IMG/VR virus record: IMGVR_UViG_3300046167_000010
Coordinates: 1-24,475 of that record
From: a virus
Length of the DNA stretch: 24,475 nt
Reading direction: 5' to 3' (one strand)
Position numbers and translations under genes: made by a program. The notes beneath the pieces are model-generated. The model ran no database searches, was not told the DNA's origin, and saw nothing but the letters and a program-made list of their open reading frames with translations. This document shows, in pieces, positions 1 through 6,438 of this stretch; position 1 is the first letter of the stretch, and every line of letters begins with the position of its first letter.

Positions 1-81
1 TTTCTTTATTTCATTAGTAGTAGCATCATCTTTAACAAGAAATTTTTTAATTCCAATATATTTTACAATAATCTGTTTCAT
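1..81 (-). CDS. Unknown protein, N-terminal part only (runs off left edge)
   Basis: An open frame begins with ATG at 81-79, overlapping the TGA stop of the upstream gene as ATGA, and stays open for 27 codons to the window edge. The visible N-terminus starts MKQIIVKYIGIKKF and is basic with a beta-like hydrophobic pattern. Coupling by ATGA is the usual junction in this phage, so it is probably real. No family can be named from 27 residues. Confidence 0.55.
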   Translation of the reverse strand, partial: MKQIIVKYIGIKKFLVKDDATTNEIKK

Positions 82-380
82 AATGCCCAATCCTTAATAT
101 AAGCATTGTGCATATAAGGAGATCCATTCTTTTTAAGCTTTGCATATTGCTTGTTGTCACAGTTGCAAATCTCAGTATAAATTATAGCATTATATTGAGT
201 TCTTAGCCTGTTTACAGCTTTTCTAAGATTGCCATTAGAGTTAAACTCTGGATCTAGAGAACATATAAAGCCCTCTAGTTCCAAAACATATTGAATTTTT
301 CTAAATTCTGATGGCTCTTTCTCAAGCTGTATATCTTCAACAACTGATAAAGGTTTATTTCTACCAAATAGCCCTAACAT
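78..380 (-). CDS. Hypothetical protein (100 aa)
   Basis: I do not recognise this protein. It starts with MLGLFGRNKP, is mixed alpha/beta and charged, and has no signal peptide or membrane segment. The two closely placed cysteines near residue 72 (CNC) are not enough for a metal site alone. An AGGTGG Shine-Dalgarno sequence lies 8 to 10 bases before the ATG, and the start overlaps the stop of the upstream gene (TAATG). It is part of the leftward early-type unit with the Rad52/Erf-like gene, which suggests DNA metabolism or host takeover, but this is inference only. Confidence 0.7.
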   Translation of the reverse strand: MLGLFGRNKPLSVVEDIQLEKEPSEFRKIQYVLELEGFICSLDPEFNSNGNLRKAVNRLRTQYNAIIYTEICNCDNKQYAKLKKNGSPYMHNAYIKDWAL

Positions 381-967
381 TATGCACCACCTACCTGTAG
401 TTCTGTTGCAATATCTTGTATTTTATTTTTAACAGTTTGCATATTGTTTATGTCTAATTGTTTTTCATTAATGCCAAGTTGCCCTAAAGCCTGTGCATAC
501 CAGTTAGCTGCATTAGTTTTATTCTCACTAGCAACATCCATAGCAAAAGACTTTATGTTATTTATAACATGAGATTGACTTACAGAAACATCTTCAAACT
601 CTATTCCTGCTTTATCTAACTCTTTCTCTATAGATTTTTGAGGAGCTGCTTCCTTACTAGGAACTATTCCAATCATCTCTTCTGCTGTAGTTGATTCAGA
701 AAACACAACTCTTAAACATCTGCCATTAGCTTTAGTACTTGCCATCTCAAACCAAGAGTTATGATCTGCTTTAGTTTGTCTAGCATATCCTGTAGCTTTA
801 GGCTCAGTATCTTCTTTGTTCTCATAGAAAGATGATTTAAAAATAACCCAGTCATCACCATTATCTACCATCTCTGCAACTAACCTACAGTTAGGATATT
901 CTTTATTCATTTTGCTAATTAGTTCATCAACAGTTGTGTAGTCCTCTAAGAATTTAGGTAATGCCAT
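380..967 (-). CDS. Possible Rad52/Erf-like single-strand annealing or ssDNA-binding protein
   Basis: The 195-residue protein opens with a phage-type segment (MALPKFLEDYTTVDELISKM), followed by strands that include WVIFKSSFY and ATGYARQ. It then has WFEMASTKANGRCLR near residues 72-86. That last motif resembles the ETSAxGRAL helix of Erf/Rad52-like annealing proteins and of a related actinophage family of unknown function. The C-terminal half is helical and may form an oligomerisation or DNA-binding tail. A GGAGG ribosome site precedes the ATG. It sits in the left unit away from structural genes, as expected for replication or recombination. The family call rests on one motif plus general layout and could be wrong. 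Confidence 0.45.
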   Translation of the reverse strand: MALPKFLEDYTTVDELISKMNKEYPNCRLVAEMVDNGDDWVIFKSSFYENKEDTEPKATGYARQTKADHNSWFEMASTKANGRCLRVVFSESTTAEEMIGIVPSKEAAPQKSIEKELDKAGIEFEDVSVSQSHVINNIKSFAMDVASENKTNAANWYAQALGQLGINEKQLDINNMQTVKNKIQDIATELQVGGA

Positions 968-1255
968 TTATACTCCCTCCATTTCATAACCCTCATAAGT
1001 CCAACATTTTAAGCAGACAAAGTTTCCATCATCTGCAGGAGCATCAAAGTGATGAGTACCTGTAAACAAGTTGCACCAATTTAGAACTTCTCCCTCTTTT
1101 AGTCTTGACTCAAAATCTGTAACATCATACAGATCCTTTTTCTTTTCTCTTAGTCTTTTATCATCTAGTTTTAAGCTTATATAAGCCAATGTAACTATTA
1201 GAGATATAACTCCATAGACTACAAAGCCTAGATAGATTATTTCTTGAATTAACAT
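968..1255 (-). CDS. Membrane-anchored protein with Cys/His cluster
   Basis: The 95-residue protein has one strong membrane helix at about residues 5-28 (LGFVVYGVISLIVTLAYISL). A basic stretch (KRLREKKK) follows, placing the rest in the cytoplasm. The C-terminal part contains NWCNLF, a THHFDAP segment and FVCLKCWTYEG, a Cys, two His and a CxxC that could bind zinc. Its leader AAGAAAGGGGAATTAATT-ATG is almost identical to that of the next gene upstream. A membrane-tethered zinc ribbon fits exclusion or signalling roles, but no family is recognised. Confidence 0.65.
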   Translation of the reverse strand: MLIQEIIYLGFVVYGVISLIVTLAYISLKLDDKRLREKKKDLYDVTDFESRLKEGEVLNWCNLFTGTHHFDAPADDGNFVCLKCWTYEGYEMEGV

Positions 1256-1257
1256 AA

Positions 1258-1485
1258 TTAATTCCCCTTTCTTTCTTTTACTTTTTTTATATCATTAACT
1301 AATTTTGTTAATACTTCAATTTCCCTTTTTTTATTTTTACCATCACAAGTATCACAAAGATAATATCTTTTTCCACCAATATATTTTAGCTTTGGATTTT
1401 CTTTAGTACTTACAATAGAATTTTTACAGTCTTGATTATTAGTATAAGTACTAATACAAAACCATAATTTTTTAGTATTTTTAAT
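1258..1485 (-). CDS. Small zinc-ribbon protein with no ATG/GTG/TTG start (75 aa)
   Basis: A convincing coding frame ends at TAA 1260-1258. It has cysteines at positions 10, 20, 44 and 47 (WFC, QDC, LCDTC) followed by a charged helix, typical of a small zinc ribbon. The frame contains no ATG, GTG or TTG start. An AAGAAAGGGG ribosome site sits just upstream, and an in-frame ATT at 1485-1483 lies where the ATG is in the following gene (leaders AAGAAAGGGGAACTAATT and AAGAAAGGGGAATTAATT). I therefore propose ATT initiation. The frame is open further up to 1534 (QYDKYLLNWLYKKGELIKN), so a damaged start or a frameshift from a mini-ORF ATG at 1529 is the alternative. It is the first gene after the putative promoter. 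Confidence 0.5.
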   Translation of the reverse strand: MKNTKKLWFCISTYTNNQDCKNSIVSTKENPKLKYIGGKRYYLCDTCDGKNKKREIEVLTKLVNDIKKVKERKGN

Positions 1486-1508
1486 TAGTTCCCCTTTCTT
1501 ATATAACC

Positions 1509-1537
1509 AATTTAATAAATATTTGTCATACTGTCAA
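1509..1537 (-). promoter_or_regulatory. Putative sigma70-type promoter for the left unit
   Basis: On the minus strand a perfect -35 box TTGACA (1537-1532) is separated by 17 bases from TAAATT (1514-1509), a 4 of 6 match to the -10 consensus. Transcription would begin near 1502, immediately before the AAGAAAGGGG ribosome site at 1500-1491. It lies between the late-operon terminator and the left-hand genes, where an early promoter is expected. Confidence 0.5.
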
Positions 1538-1559
1538 GCATCTAAATGAATAATAGATT

Positions 1560-1589
1560 GCTCTTGAGCTACCTAAAAAGCTCAAGAGC
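1560..1589. repeat. Perfect 11-bp inverted repeat (hairpin)
   Basis: Left arm GCTCTTGAGCT (1560-1570) and right arm AGCTCAAGAGC (1579-1589) are perfect complements around an 8-base spacer. No T tract follows on either strand, so it is not a standard rho-independent terminator. It lies just upstream (minus strand sense) of the TTGACA promoter, a good place for a dimeric repressor operator. Confidence 0.6.
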
Positions 1590-1631
1590 TATCAGTTGAT
1601 CTTAAGTAAGGTGTGGCTAGTGCTTACCCTG

Positions 1632-1676
1632 TGTCACTCCCTCCCAAAAACCAGAATGTCTAAATTTAGTGACATT
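1632..1676. repeat. Two overlapping, mutually exclusive inverted repeats
   Basis: TGTCACT (1632-1638) can pair with AGTGACA (1668-1674). AATGTC (1655-1660) can pair with GACATT (1671-1676), using partly the same right-hand bases. Only one hairpin can form at a time. This is the geometry of an RNA switch or of overlapping operators, but the arms are short and chance is possible. Confidence 0.3.
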
Positions 1677-1733
1677 TAAATATGTGAAGTAATAGGCTCT
1701 AACCCTAGTTAAGATGGTCTAGCTAATCCACTT

Positions 1734-1749
1734 TGTTAATCTGTTAATC
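1734..1749. repeat. Tandem 8-bp direct repeat TGTTAATC x2
   Basis: TGTTAATC occurs twice head to tail at 1734-1741 and 1742-1749 within the intergenic control region. Short tandem repeats here could be binding sites for a phage regulator or origin iterons. There are only two copies, so the support is weak. Confidence 0.35.
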
Positions 1750-1877
1750 AAATATTCTTTTCCTAAGAGCTAGAAAAATATTTTGTATGTATTGAACACT
1801 ATAAACAACTACTAGGACAATAAGTTAAAAAACAGATATAAATTATTTTGTGTTCCATGCCTAAGTTATAATGGTAT

Positions 1878-1942
1878 TGGCTCTAGTAGATTAATTAAAA
1901 TATACTCCCCTTTGTATATGTATGTAGCCCTTACTAGAGCCA
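1878..1942 (-). other. Nested inverted repeat with Shine-Dalgarno-like loop (structured RNA candidate)
   Basis: TGGCTCTAGTA (1878-1888) and TACTAGAGCCA (1932-1942) are perfect 11-bp complements. Nested inside, ATATAC (1900-1905) pairs with GTATAT (1914-1919) around an 8-base loop. On the minus strand that loop reads AAAGGGGA, like the purine core of the ribosome sites at 1264 and 1491. It lies directly downstream of the late terminator in minus-strand sense. It may be an RNA control element or a small RNA; no known family is recognised. Confidence 0.4.
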
Positions 1943-1954
1943 TCTTTTAAACAA

Positions 1955-1986
1955 AAAAAAGAGGAGATACAAATCTCCTCTTTTTT
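1955..1986 (-). terminator. Strong bidirectional rho-independent terminator of the late operon
   Basis: AAAAAAGAGGAGAT (1955-1968) and ATCTCCTCTTTTTT (1973-1986) form a 14-bp perfect stem around a 4-base loop. A run of T follows on both strands, so it works in both directions. It lies about 80 bases past the stop of the holin gene, the last of the long leftward operon. Confidence 0.9.
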
Positions 1987-2064
1987 ATTTTCAGATCCTG
2001 AAAGATGCTATTGCTAGTTATCCCTCAAGTTCTAGATTATGAATAAAAACAATCTACTTTAAGT

Positions 2065-2250
2065 TTAGCTCACTTTTTTCTTTGCATAGGTCTTTAAAAC
2101 AGACATTACTGCAGCTCCACCTGATAATGCAGCTATCTCTAAATTAGAAATATCAATACCTAATGCAGGTGTTATAACTAATGCAGAAGTTGCTGCTTCC
2201 ACAAAAGTCCATACACATCTCTCTAATAAGTCTTTTAACTCATCTGACAT
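2065..2250 (-). CDS. Putative holin, r1t-like (61 aa)
   Basis: The small protein has a charged N-terminus (MSDELKDLLERCVWTFVEAA), two hydrophobic stretches at about residues 16-30 and 38-52, and a basic tail (KTYAKKKVS). The pattern LLERxVWTF, then LGIDISNLE, then an Ala/Gly-rich helix ending in SVLK, resembles the Phage_r1t_holin family, in which pores formed in the inner membrane time lysis. It has an AGAGGA ribosome site and is the last gene before the late terminator, beside a DUF5675 gene. The assignment is by motif and length, not by a profile search. Confidence 0.6.
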   Translation of the reverse strand: MSDELKDLLERCVWTFVEAATSALVITPALGIDISNLEIAALSGGAAVMSVLKTYAKKKVS

Positions 2251-2251
2251 A

Positions 2252-2374
2252 CTATTCCTCTTCTTTCATCTTTGTTTGTACTTTTTTAAACTGTGTGCAT
2301 TGTTTATTAATGCAGACAAAAGCATTATTAATTAACTCTAGTTTATCCTTACAGGCATTACATTGTAATTTCAT
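2252..2374 (-). CDS. 40-residue zinc-ribbon micro-protein
   Basis: Begins MKLQCNACKDKLELINNAF and continues with VCINKQC and a Lys/Glu-rich tail. Four cysteines are arranged C-x2-C, then C-x4-C, separated by 12 residues, fitting one zinc knuckle. The ATG is 6 bases after the stop of the DUF5675 gene, so translation is probably coupled. Its own 3' end supplies the AGAGGA ribosome site of the holin gene. The spacing of cysteines and tight packing argue that it is real, though its function is unknown. Confidence 0.6.
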   Translation of the reverse strand: MKLQCNACKDKLELINNAFVCINKQCTQFKKVQTKMKEEE

Positions 2375-2380
2375 TTCTGA

Positions 2381-2995
2381 TTATTTAGGATGTAAGCCTT
2401 TTAGAATGATTGTTTGCCTTAATGCTTTAACTTCTGTTTTTAAACTTTTAATCTCTGTTGATAATATATCCATAATATCCTCCTGTGCCTTTGTAACTTG
2501 TGGAATGTTCATAATGTGATCTTTAGCTTTATTGTCTAGAATTTCTCCATCATAATCAATATAAGTTGCTGTAACTACATCTCCTCTGATAATTGCACCT
2601 GCTATATCTGGATAAATCTCTTTGTAAGCAACTGTAGAGCTTCCTATAAAGTTATCTTGTGAAGTTTTACCTACTAATAAGCATCCTGCTGTGTCATCAT
2701 CATCATTTCCTATGTGCCATAAAATAAATTTAAAGTTAGGAACATCATCTACATGAATCATTCCTTTATGAAATCCACCAAACTTAGCTGCATATCTTGT
2801 ATGGAAACCACCCTCTTTTCTAAGTGAAAGATTATAAGTACCTGCAGGGATTCTTGTTTCTCCCCATACTTTTTGTGTTTGTGCTTGATCCTCTAAGGTG
2901 TAGCATAGAAATTTTCTTTTATTGTTGCTCACATCAAATAGGATTCCAGAAGTGAAATCATCTGAGCTGTTGAATCTTAATATTTCAAGTTTCAT
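2381..2995 (-). CDS. DUF5675-family protein with C-terminal coiled coil (lysis region)
   Basis: The 204-residue protein contains the hallmark sequence of DUF5675: a compact beta domain with CYTLED, ETRIPAGTYNLSLR, the GGFHTRY segment, MIHVDDVPNFKFILWHIGN and a DDTAGCLLVG segment (about residues 30-110). Conserved His, Asp and Cys positions resemble an enzyme active site of the L,D-transpeptidase/peptidase type, but the activity of this family is not established to my knowledge. Residues 165-195 look like a coiled coil (EDIMDILSTEIKSLKTEVKA). It lies just before the holin, which supports a role at the cell wall. Confidence 0.6.
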   Translation of the reverse strand: MKLEILRFNSSDDFTSGILFDVSNNKRKFLCYTLEDQAQTQKVWGETRIPAGTYNLSLRKEGGFHTRYAAKFGGFHKGMIHVDDVPNFKFILWHIGNDDDDTAGCLLVGKTSQDNFIGSSTVAYKEIYPDIAGAIIRGDVVTATYIDYDGEILDNKAKDHIMNIPQVTKAQEDIMDILSTEIKSLKTEVKALRQTIILKGLHPK

Positions 2996-2997
2996 AT

Positions 2998-4203
2998 TTA
3001 CCTTATAACCTTAATATAATCCCATTTTTCCATTCCTCCAATTACTAGAGTTAACATTCCTGCCCTAGATTTATCCCCTTTAGTGTTTTCAAACCATTCT
3101 GAGCCTGAATCTAGTGTTGGAGCTTGTACTATAAGCCTATCTGAACTCTCATAAGCTAAGAAGTAGTGATAGTGTCCATGCAATAAAATATCTGAATCAG
3201 CAATAGAGTTTCTTGCAAAAGCTTGATCTGATAGCCATTTTCTTGATTTGGCTTGTGAATTTGCACCTGATCTCATCTGATGCCCATGTAGTATAGAAAT
3301 AACAACACCTGATACATCAAAAGTTAAAGATAGTTCATTCTCTGGAATAATAAAGTCTAATATATCTTTATATGCAGGAGCTTCTTTAAATATTTCCTGC
3401 AGCTCCTCTGCCAACATAACATCTTTATTATCTCCAAAAGTTGTATAGGCTTTGCCATTTTGTCTTTTTTCCCCATGATTACCACCTGCAAAAGCAACCA
3501 ATCCTCTTTTAAATAAAGGCATTATCTCTTTTATTAGTGTGTAAATCATTCTTCTTGCTACTTTTTGCTGTTGTCTATCATCTAACTCAGTCTGAAACTC
3601 TTGCATGGCATAATGTCCACTACATCCCTCAACTAGATCCCCAAGCCCTGCAAACAGCACCTGATCTATAGTTTCATGCTTCTGTAGCTCTTTAACCTGC
3701 TTTTTTATCTTAGGTATATAGCTCATAAATCTCTCTATAGATTCCTCTGTGCCACCTTTACCAATCTGAAAATCTGCAAGAGCAATAGTAAATGTTTTAG
3801 TGTTTTTAGTTACTTTTTGTTTAGGTAGTGGCTTTTTCTTACTAGCTAACTGTAAAAGCTTTTTAAAGTCCTCATCAGGCATATAGACTTCATTAGATAC
3901 AATCTTAGCTTTAAAGTAATACAGTCTTTCTATCTGCCCCATTCCTGCATTGACATCCCAAAACCTTATCTCTGCTGTATTCTCTACAACTCTATAATTA
4001 CCTGCATCTACACCAAAATAAGATTCTAACTGCTCCTGCCAATCAACATTGTTAGTTGGTTGTGGTTTAGATACTATCTCTCCTGATTTAGTCTTTTCTG
4101 AGTAATAGACACTAGGCTCAAAGCCTTTAGGATGATTAACCTTAGTTTTATTATGTGTAGGCTTTGTGGATCTTGTTTGAGCAAACTTATCTAAAGAGTC
4201 CAT
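2998..4203 (-). CDS. Calcineurin-like metallophosphoesterase
   Basis: The 401-residue protein has an N-terminal region of about 130 residues of unknown fold, then a metallophosphoesterase domain. Metal-binding motifs are visible in order: ADFQ (Asp144, Gln146 in place of the usual His), GLGD (188-189), GNHG (241-243), LHGH (306-308) and HGHYH (342-346). Phage members are usually annotated as SbcD-like phosphoesterases acting on nucleic acids. It overlaps the upstream HTH gene by 17 bases; HTH and phosphoesterase are adjacent or fused in many actinobacterial phages. Its place in a late operon between tail and lysis genes is notable. Confidence 0.8.
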   Translation of the reverse strand: MDSLDKFAQTRSTKPTHNKTKVNHPKGFEPSVYYSEKTKSGEIVSKPQPTNNVDWQEQLESYFGVDAGNYRVVENTAEIRFWDVNAGMGQIERLYYFKAKIVSNEVYMPDEDFKKLLQLASKKKPLPKQKVTKNTKTFTIALADFQIGKGGTEESIERFMSYIPKIKKQVKELQKHETIDQVLFAGLGDLVEGCSGHYAMQEFQTELDDRQQQKVARRMIYTLIKEIMPLFKRGLVAFAGGNHGEKRQNGKAYTTFGDNKDVMLAEELQEIFKEAPAYKDILDFIIPENELSLTFDVSGVVISILHGHQMRSGANSQAKSRKWLSDQAFARNSIADSDILLHGHYHYFLAYESSDRLIVQAPTLDSGSEWFENTKGDKSRAGMLTLVIGGMEKWDYIKVIR

Positions 4204-4438
4204 ACCTATAATCCTTAAAATATCTTCTTACTGTATTGTAACTAAGATGTTCAAACTCTTTGTGATTAAATACTAAATATTGAGCTGCAACAGTATCAGA
4301 TATGTGTTTCTCTTCTGCTTCTTTAGCTATTTTAAGGAATATCTTTTTGGCTTTCTCATCTTTAAGAATAAAATTCCTATGTGAAAACTGCCCTGTGTGT
4401 TTATATCCCTGTTGTTGTGAAAATTGCTCTAAATCCAT
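4187..4438 (-). CDS. Small helix-turn-helix-like protein (83 aa)
   Basis: ATG at 4438 is preceded by AGGAGG with 6 bases spacing, which decides the start over an upstream in-frame TTG at 4444. The C-terminal half, ISDTVAAQYLVFNHKEF followed by LSYNTVRRYFKDYR, looks like a helix-turn-helix: a VAAQYL helix, then a recognition helix SYNTVRRYFK. It overlaps the phosphoesterase gene by 17 bases. The pair may act together on DNA, the HTH providing binding, as in phages where both domains are on one chain. Family assignment is tentative. Confidence 0.55.
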   Translation of the reverse strand: MDLEQFSQQQGYKHTGQFSHRNFILKDEKAKKIFLKIAKEAEEKHISDTVAAQYLVFNHKEFEHLSYNTVRRYFKDYRYGLFR

Positions 4439-4482
4439 AGCCAACCTCCTATAAGTATAGATTAGCTGTAATCTATGACAAT

Positions 4483-4791
4483 TTATTCAGGTTTTGGATT
4501 ATCTGCTTTAACTTGTGCTATATGATCTGCCCAAAGAGTAGTGCCATTAACACTATCCCAATATTGCATATCTAGTTGGTCTTGTACAGATCCATAAGCT
4601 TCTTGCCTAGCTTCTATATAACCAAATTGTTGTTCATTAAATTTTGAATTAGCACAATCAATAACCATCTGCTCAAAATCATCATCTGATATTGGCAATC
4701 TTTCATTATTAACCTGCTTGTAAATACCATCTCCATCTCTAATAGCTTGAAGTTCTGATCTACATTCTGTTTTAAATTCTTCTAATGTCAT
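4483..4791 (-). CDS. Tail-associated hypothetical protein (102 aa)
   Basis: The protein carries an EARQEAYGSVQDQLDMQYWD segment and then a GTTLWADHIAQVK segment before NPKPE. The pattern AYGSxxDQLDxxYWDxxNGTTxWxxHI is common in small proteins coded next to phage tail fibers, where it may assist fiber assembly. A GGAG ribosome site lies just upstream. The gene directly follows the three paralogous distal tail genes, which agrees. The biochemical role is unknown. Confidence 0.55.
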   Translation of the reverse strand: MTLEEFKTECRSELQAIRDGDGIYKQVNNERLPISDDDFEQMVIDCANSKFNEQQFGYIEARQEAYGSVQDQLDMQYWDSVNGTTLWADHIAQVKADNPKPE

Positions 4792-4821
4792 ATCTCTCCT
4801 ATCTTATCATACTTTATTTAA

Positions 4822-5349
4822 TTATTTCTTTAAACCATATAATGTAAATGTGCCTGTTTCAATAGTGCTTCCACTTGCAAAATTATCAAATGAAATAAAT
4901 ACACCATCACTTGCACTTGCAACTGTATGAACAAATCCACCTGCAAATCCTCTTACTGAATGAACAGTAGATTGAAAATGACTGCTTTCTATTGTTACAA
5001 AACTATATTCTGAATTTGCAAAGTTAAACAAATAATAAACACCATTACTACCTGCAGAAGAAGCATTGTCTAAAGTAGCCATAATATCTACTTTAGTTGC
5101 ATTAGTTCCTGAAAGATTTGCAAAACTATCATCAGCTTTTAAATATTTTTTAGCATCATCATAATTTGCATCAGATTGTGCAGTACCACTTTTAGTAACT
5201 CTCATAAAAGGAGCATCATCTGCAGATGGCTTTAAATTATTTATAACTAATTTATACACATCAAAAGTACTGTCAATACCTGTTAATGTAACATTTGCAG
5301 TTGAACTGCTAATTGTTGTTTCTTGAATTTTTATTAAGCTACCTGCCAT
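4822..5349 (-). CDS. Distal tail protein / putative receptor-binding protein, copy 3
   Basis: The 175-residue protein starts MAGSLIKIQETTISSSTANV and ends with GTFTLYGLKK. It is beta-rich with a DVYKLVINNLKP strand and an FMRVTKSG segment. Its start (MAGSL), the DVY strand, the xMRxxxSG block and the final YG(L/V/I)K strand are shared with the next two genes, so all three derive from one ancestor. Such small beta-sandwich proteins with a C-terminal LYGxK motif occur at tail tips of environmental phages. Binding to the cell surface is inferred from position and family habit. Confidence 0.6.
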   Translation of the reverse strand: MAGSLIKIQETTISSSTANVTLTGIDSTFDVYKLVINNLKPSADDAPFMRVTKSGTAQSDANYDDAKKYLKADDSFANLSGTNATKVDIMATLDNASSAGSNGVYYLFNFANSEYSFVTIESSHFQSTVHSVRGFAGGFVHTVASASDGVFISFDNFASGSTIETGTFTLYGLKK

Positions 5350-5870
5350 TATTTAACTCCATATACTGATATTGCAAAATCATCTATATTACTTCCTACA
5401 CCATCCCACTGCATACCTGTTATAGTTTCTGCAACTTTATGCACTCCAATATATTTATAGCCAATTAAACCACCAGAGCCACCTGTTACTAAACCACTTG
5501 ATTGATTTAATAAAAATGTGTAGCTAGAACTCTCATAAGGATTGAAAATTACTATTTTATTTCCAAGTGATTGTGTTGCAGAAGGAATACCCATAACATT
5601 AAAAGCAGTTTGTGCAGTAGCTCTACCCTCATTAAAAGTGTTATATGCCCTCATTTGCAAGTAAGCATAATCATATTCACTTGCAGATATTACTGTTCCA
5701 CCACTATCTAAAAATCTCATATATATTGGCTCATTAGGTTGTGTTATGTCAAACCCTGTTAAATATATTTCATAAACATCATAATCATTACTAAAACAAT
5801 CTGTAACATCAACTAAACCTACACCACCTGTTGCAGTTACAGATTTTATAAATTCTAAACTTCCTGCCAT
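5349..5870 (-). CDS. Distal tail protein / putative receptor-binding protein, copy 2
   Basis: This 173-residue paralogue of the flanking genes begins MAGSLEFIKSVTATGGVGLV and ends FAISVYGVK. The middle (IYMRFLDSGG, then aromatic and Ser/Gly-rich strands) differs strongly from the neighbours, while the framework of strands at both ends is kept. Its last codon overlaps the ATG of copy 3. Conserved ends with a variable centre fit a binding face under diversifying selection. Confidence 0.6.
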   Translation of the reverse strand: MAGSLEFIKSVTATGGVGLVDVTDCFSNDYDVYEIYLTGFDITQPNEPIYMRFLDSGGTVISASEYDYAYLQMRAYNTFNEGRATAQTAFNVMGIPSATQSLGNKIVIFNPYESSSYTFLLNQSSGLVTGGSGGLIGYKYIGVHKVAETITGMQWDGVGSNIDDFAISVYGVK

Positions 5871-5873
5871 AAT

Positions 5874-6428
5874 CTAACTTTCTGCAATTCCATATAGGGA
5901 TATGCTTCCTGTTATTTGGTTACCTGTAATTCCAAAAGCCCTTATACCATCAACTTCAGTAGCTCTAGTCATAACACAACTTCCAAATCTCATTTCAAAA
6001 ACACCTGAGTGGTCAACAACAGAATGCATAGTTTGAAAACTGTATTTTGTGCTATCCCCTAAATTATAAAAATATTGATATGATGTCAATGGATCACCAC
6101 TATCAGCAAATCTAGTTCCAATAACTCTAGTTCCAGTAGTAGATTTACTTTCACTAAATGTTCCATCTGCACCACCATTTTGTAAAGCCCATTGATAATG
6201 AGTTCCAGATTGTACAACACCACCTTCTAAAAACCTCATTGAAATATTTTCATTATCATCATTTTGACTTGCAGTAATAGTCATAAAATGCACATTGTAT
6301 ATATTTTGTTTTATATCAGTAAAGTCAATATTTGTAACTGATGTAACAGTTTGAGTTTCAATTAATTCTAATTTACCTAAATCTGCAACTCCTCCAAGAA
6401 GTCCAAATCTTGCTGCACCTAAAGGCAT
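5874..6428 (-). CDS. Distal tail protein / putative receptor-binding protein, copy 1
   Basis: The 184-residue first copy of the triplet has a longer N-terminus (MPLGAARFGLLGGVADLGKL) that may anchor it to the tail. It shares the IYNVHFMTI strand, the SMRFLEGGVVQSG block and the closing ISLYGI strand with the other two. A GGAGTTAG ribosome site precedes the ATG. The extra Gly-rich N-terminus suggests that copy 1 contacts the tail and the others are derived or alternative modules; this is inference. Confidence 0.6.
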   Translation of the reverse strand: MPLGAARFGLLGGVADLGKLELIETQTVTSVTNIDFTDIKQNIYNVHFMTITASQNDDNENISMRFLEGGVVQSGTHYQWALQNGGADGTFSESKSTTGTRVIGTRFADSGDPLTSYQYFYNLGDSTKYSFQTMHSVVDHSGVFEMRFGSCVMTRATEVDGIRAFGITGNQITGSISLYGIAES

Positions 6429-6438
6429 AAGCTAACTC

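Larger units (their letters stand above)
1486..2064. other. Non-coding intergenic region between late and left units
   Basis: This 579-base stretch has no coding frame I can support on either strand. From right to left it holds a bidirectional terminator, a nested inverted repeat with a purine-rich loop, a tandem 8-bp repeat, two overlapping inverted repeats, a perfect 11-bp hairpin and a promoter. I saw no tRNA cloverleaf. Such a region may house the control switch, a small RNA or an origin. Confidence 0.6.

Noticed and set aside
1560-1589. Rho-independent terminator
   Set aside because: Strong stem but no T tract on either strand.
1500-2060. tRNA gene in the non-coding region
   Set aside because: No acceptor stem with a T-loop GTTCAA motif at proper spacing was found; the hairpins do not form a cloverleaf.
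2181-2519. Plus-strand frame of about 112 codons
   Set aside because: It is antisense to the holin, zinc-ribbon and DUF5675 genes, which have ribosome sites and family motifs.
4439-4444. TTG start for the HTH gene
   Set aside because: The ATG at 4438 has AGGAGG at the right spacing.
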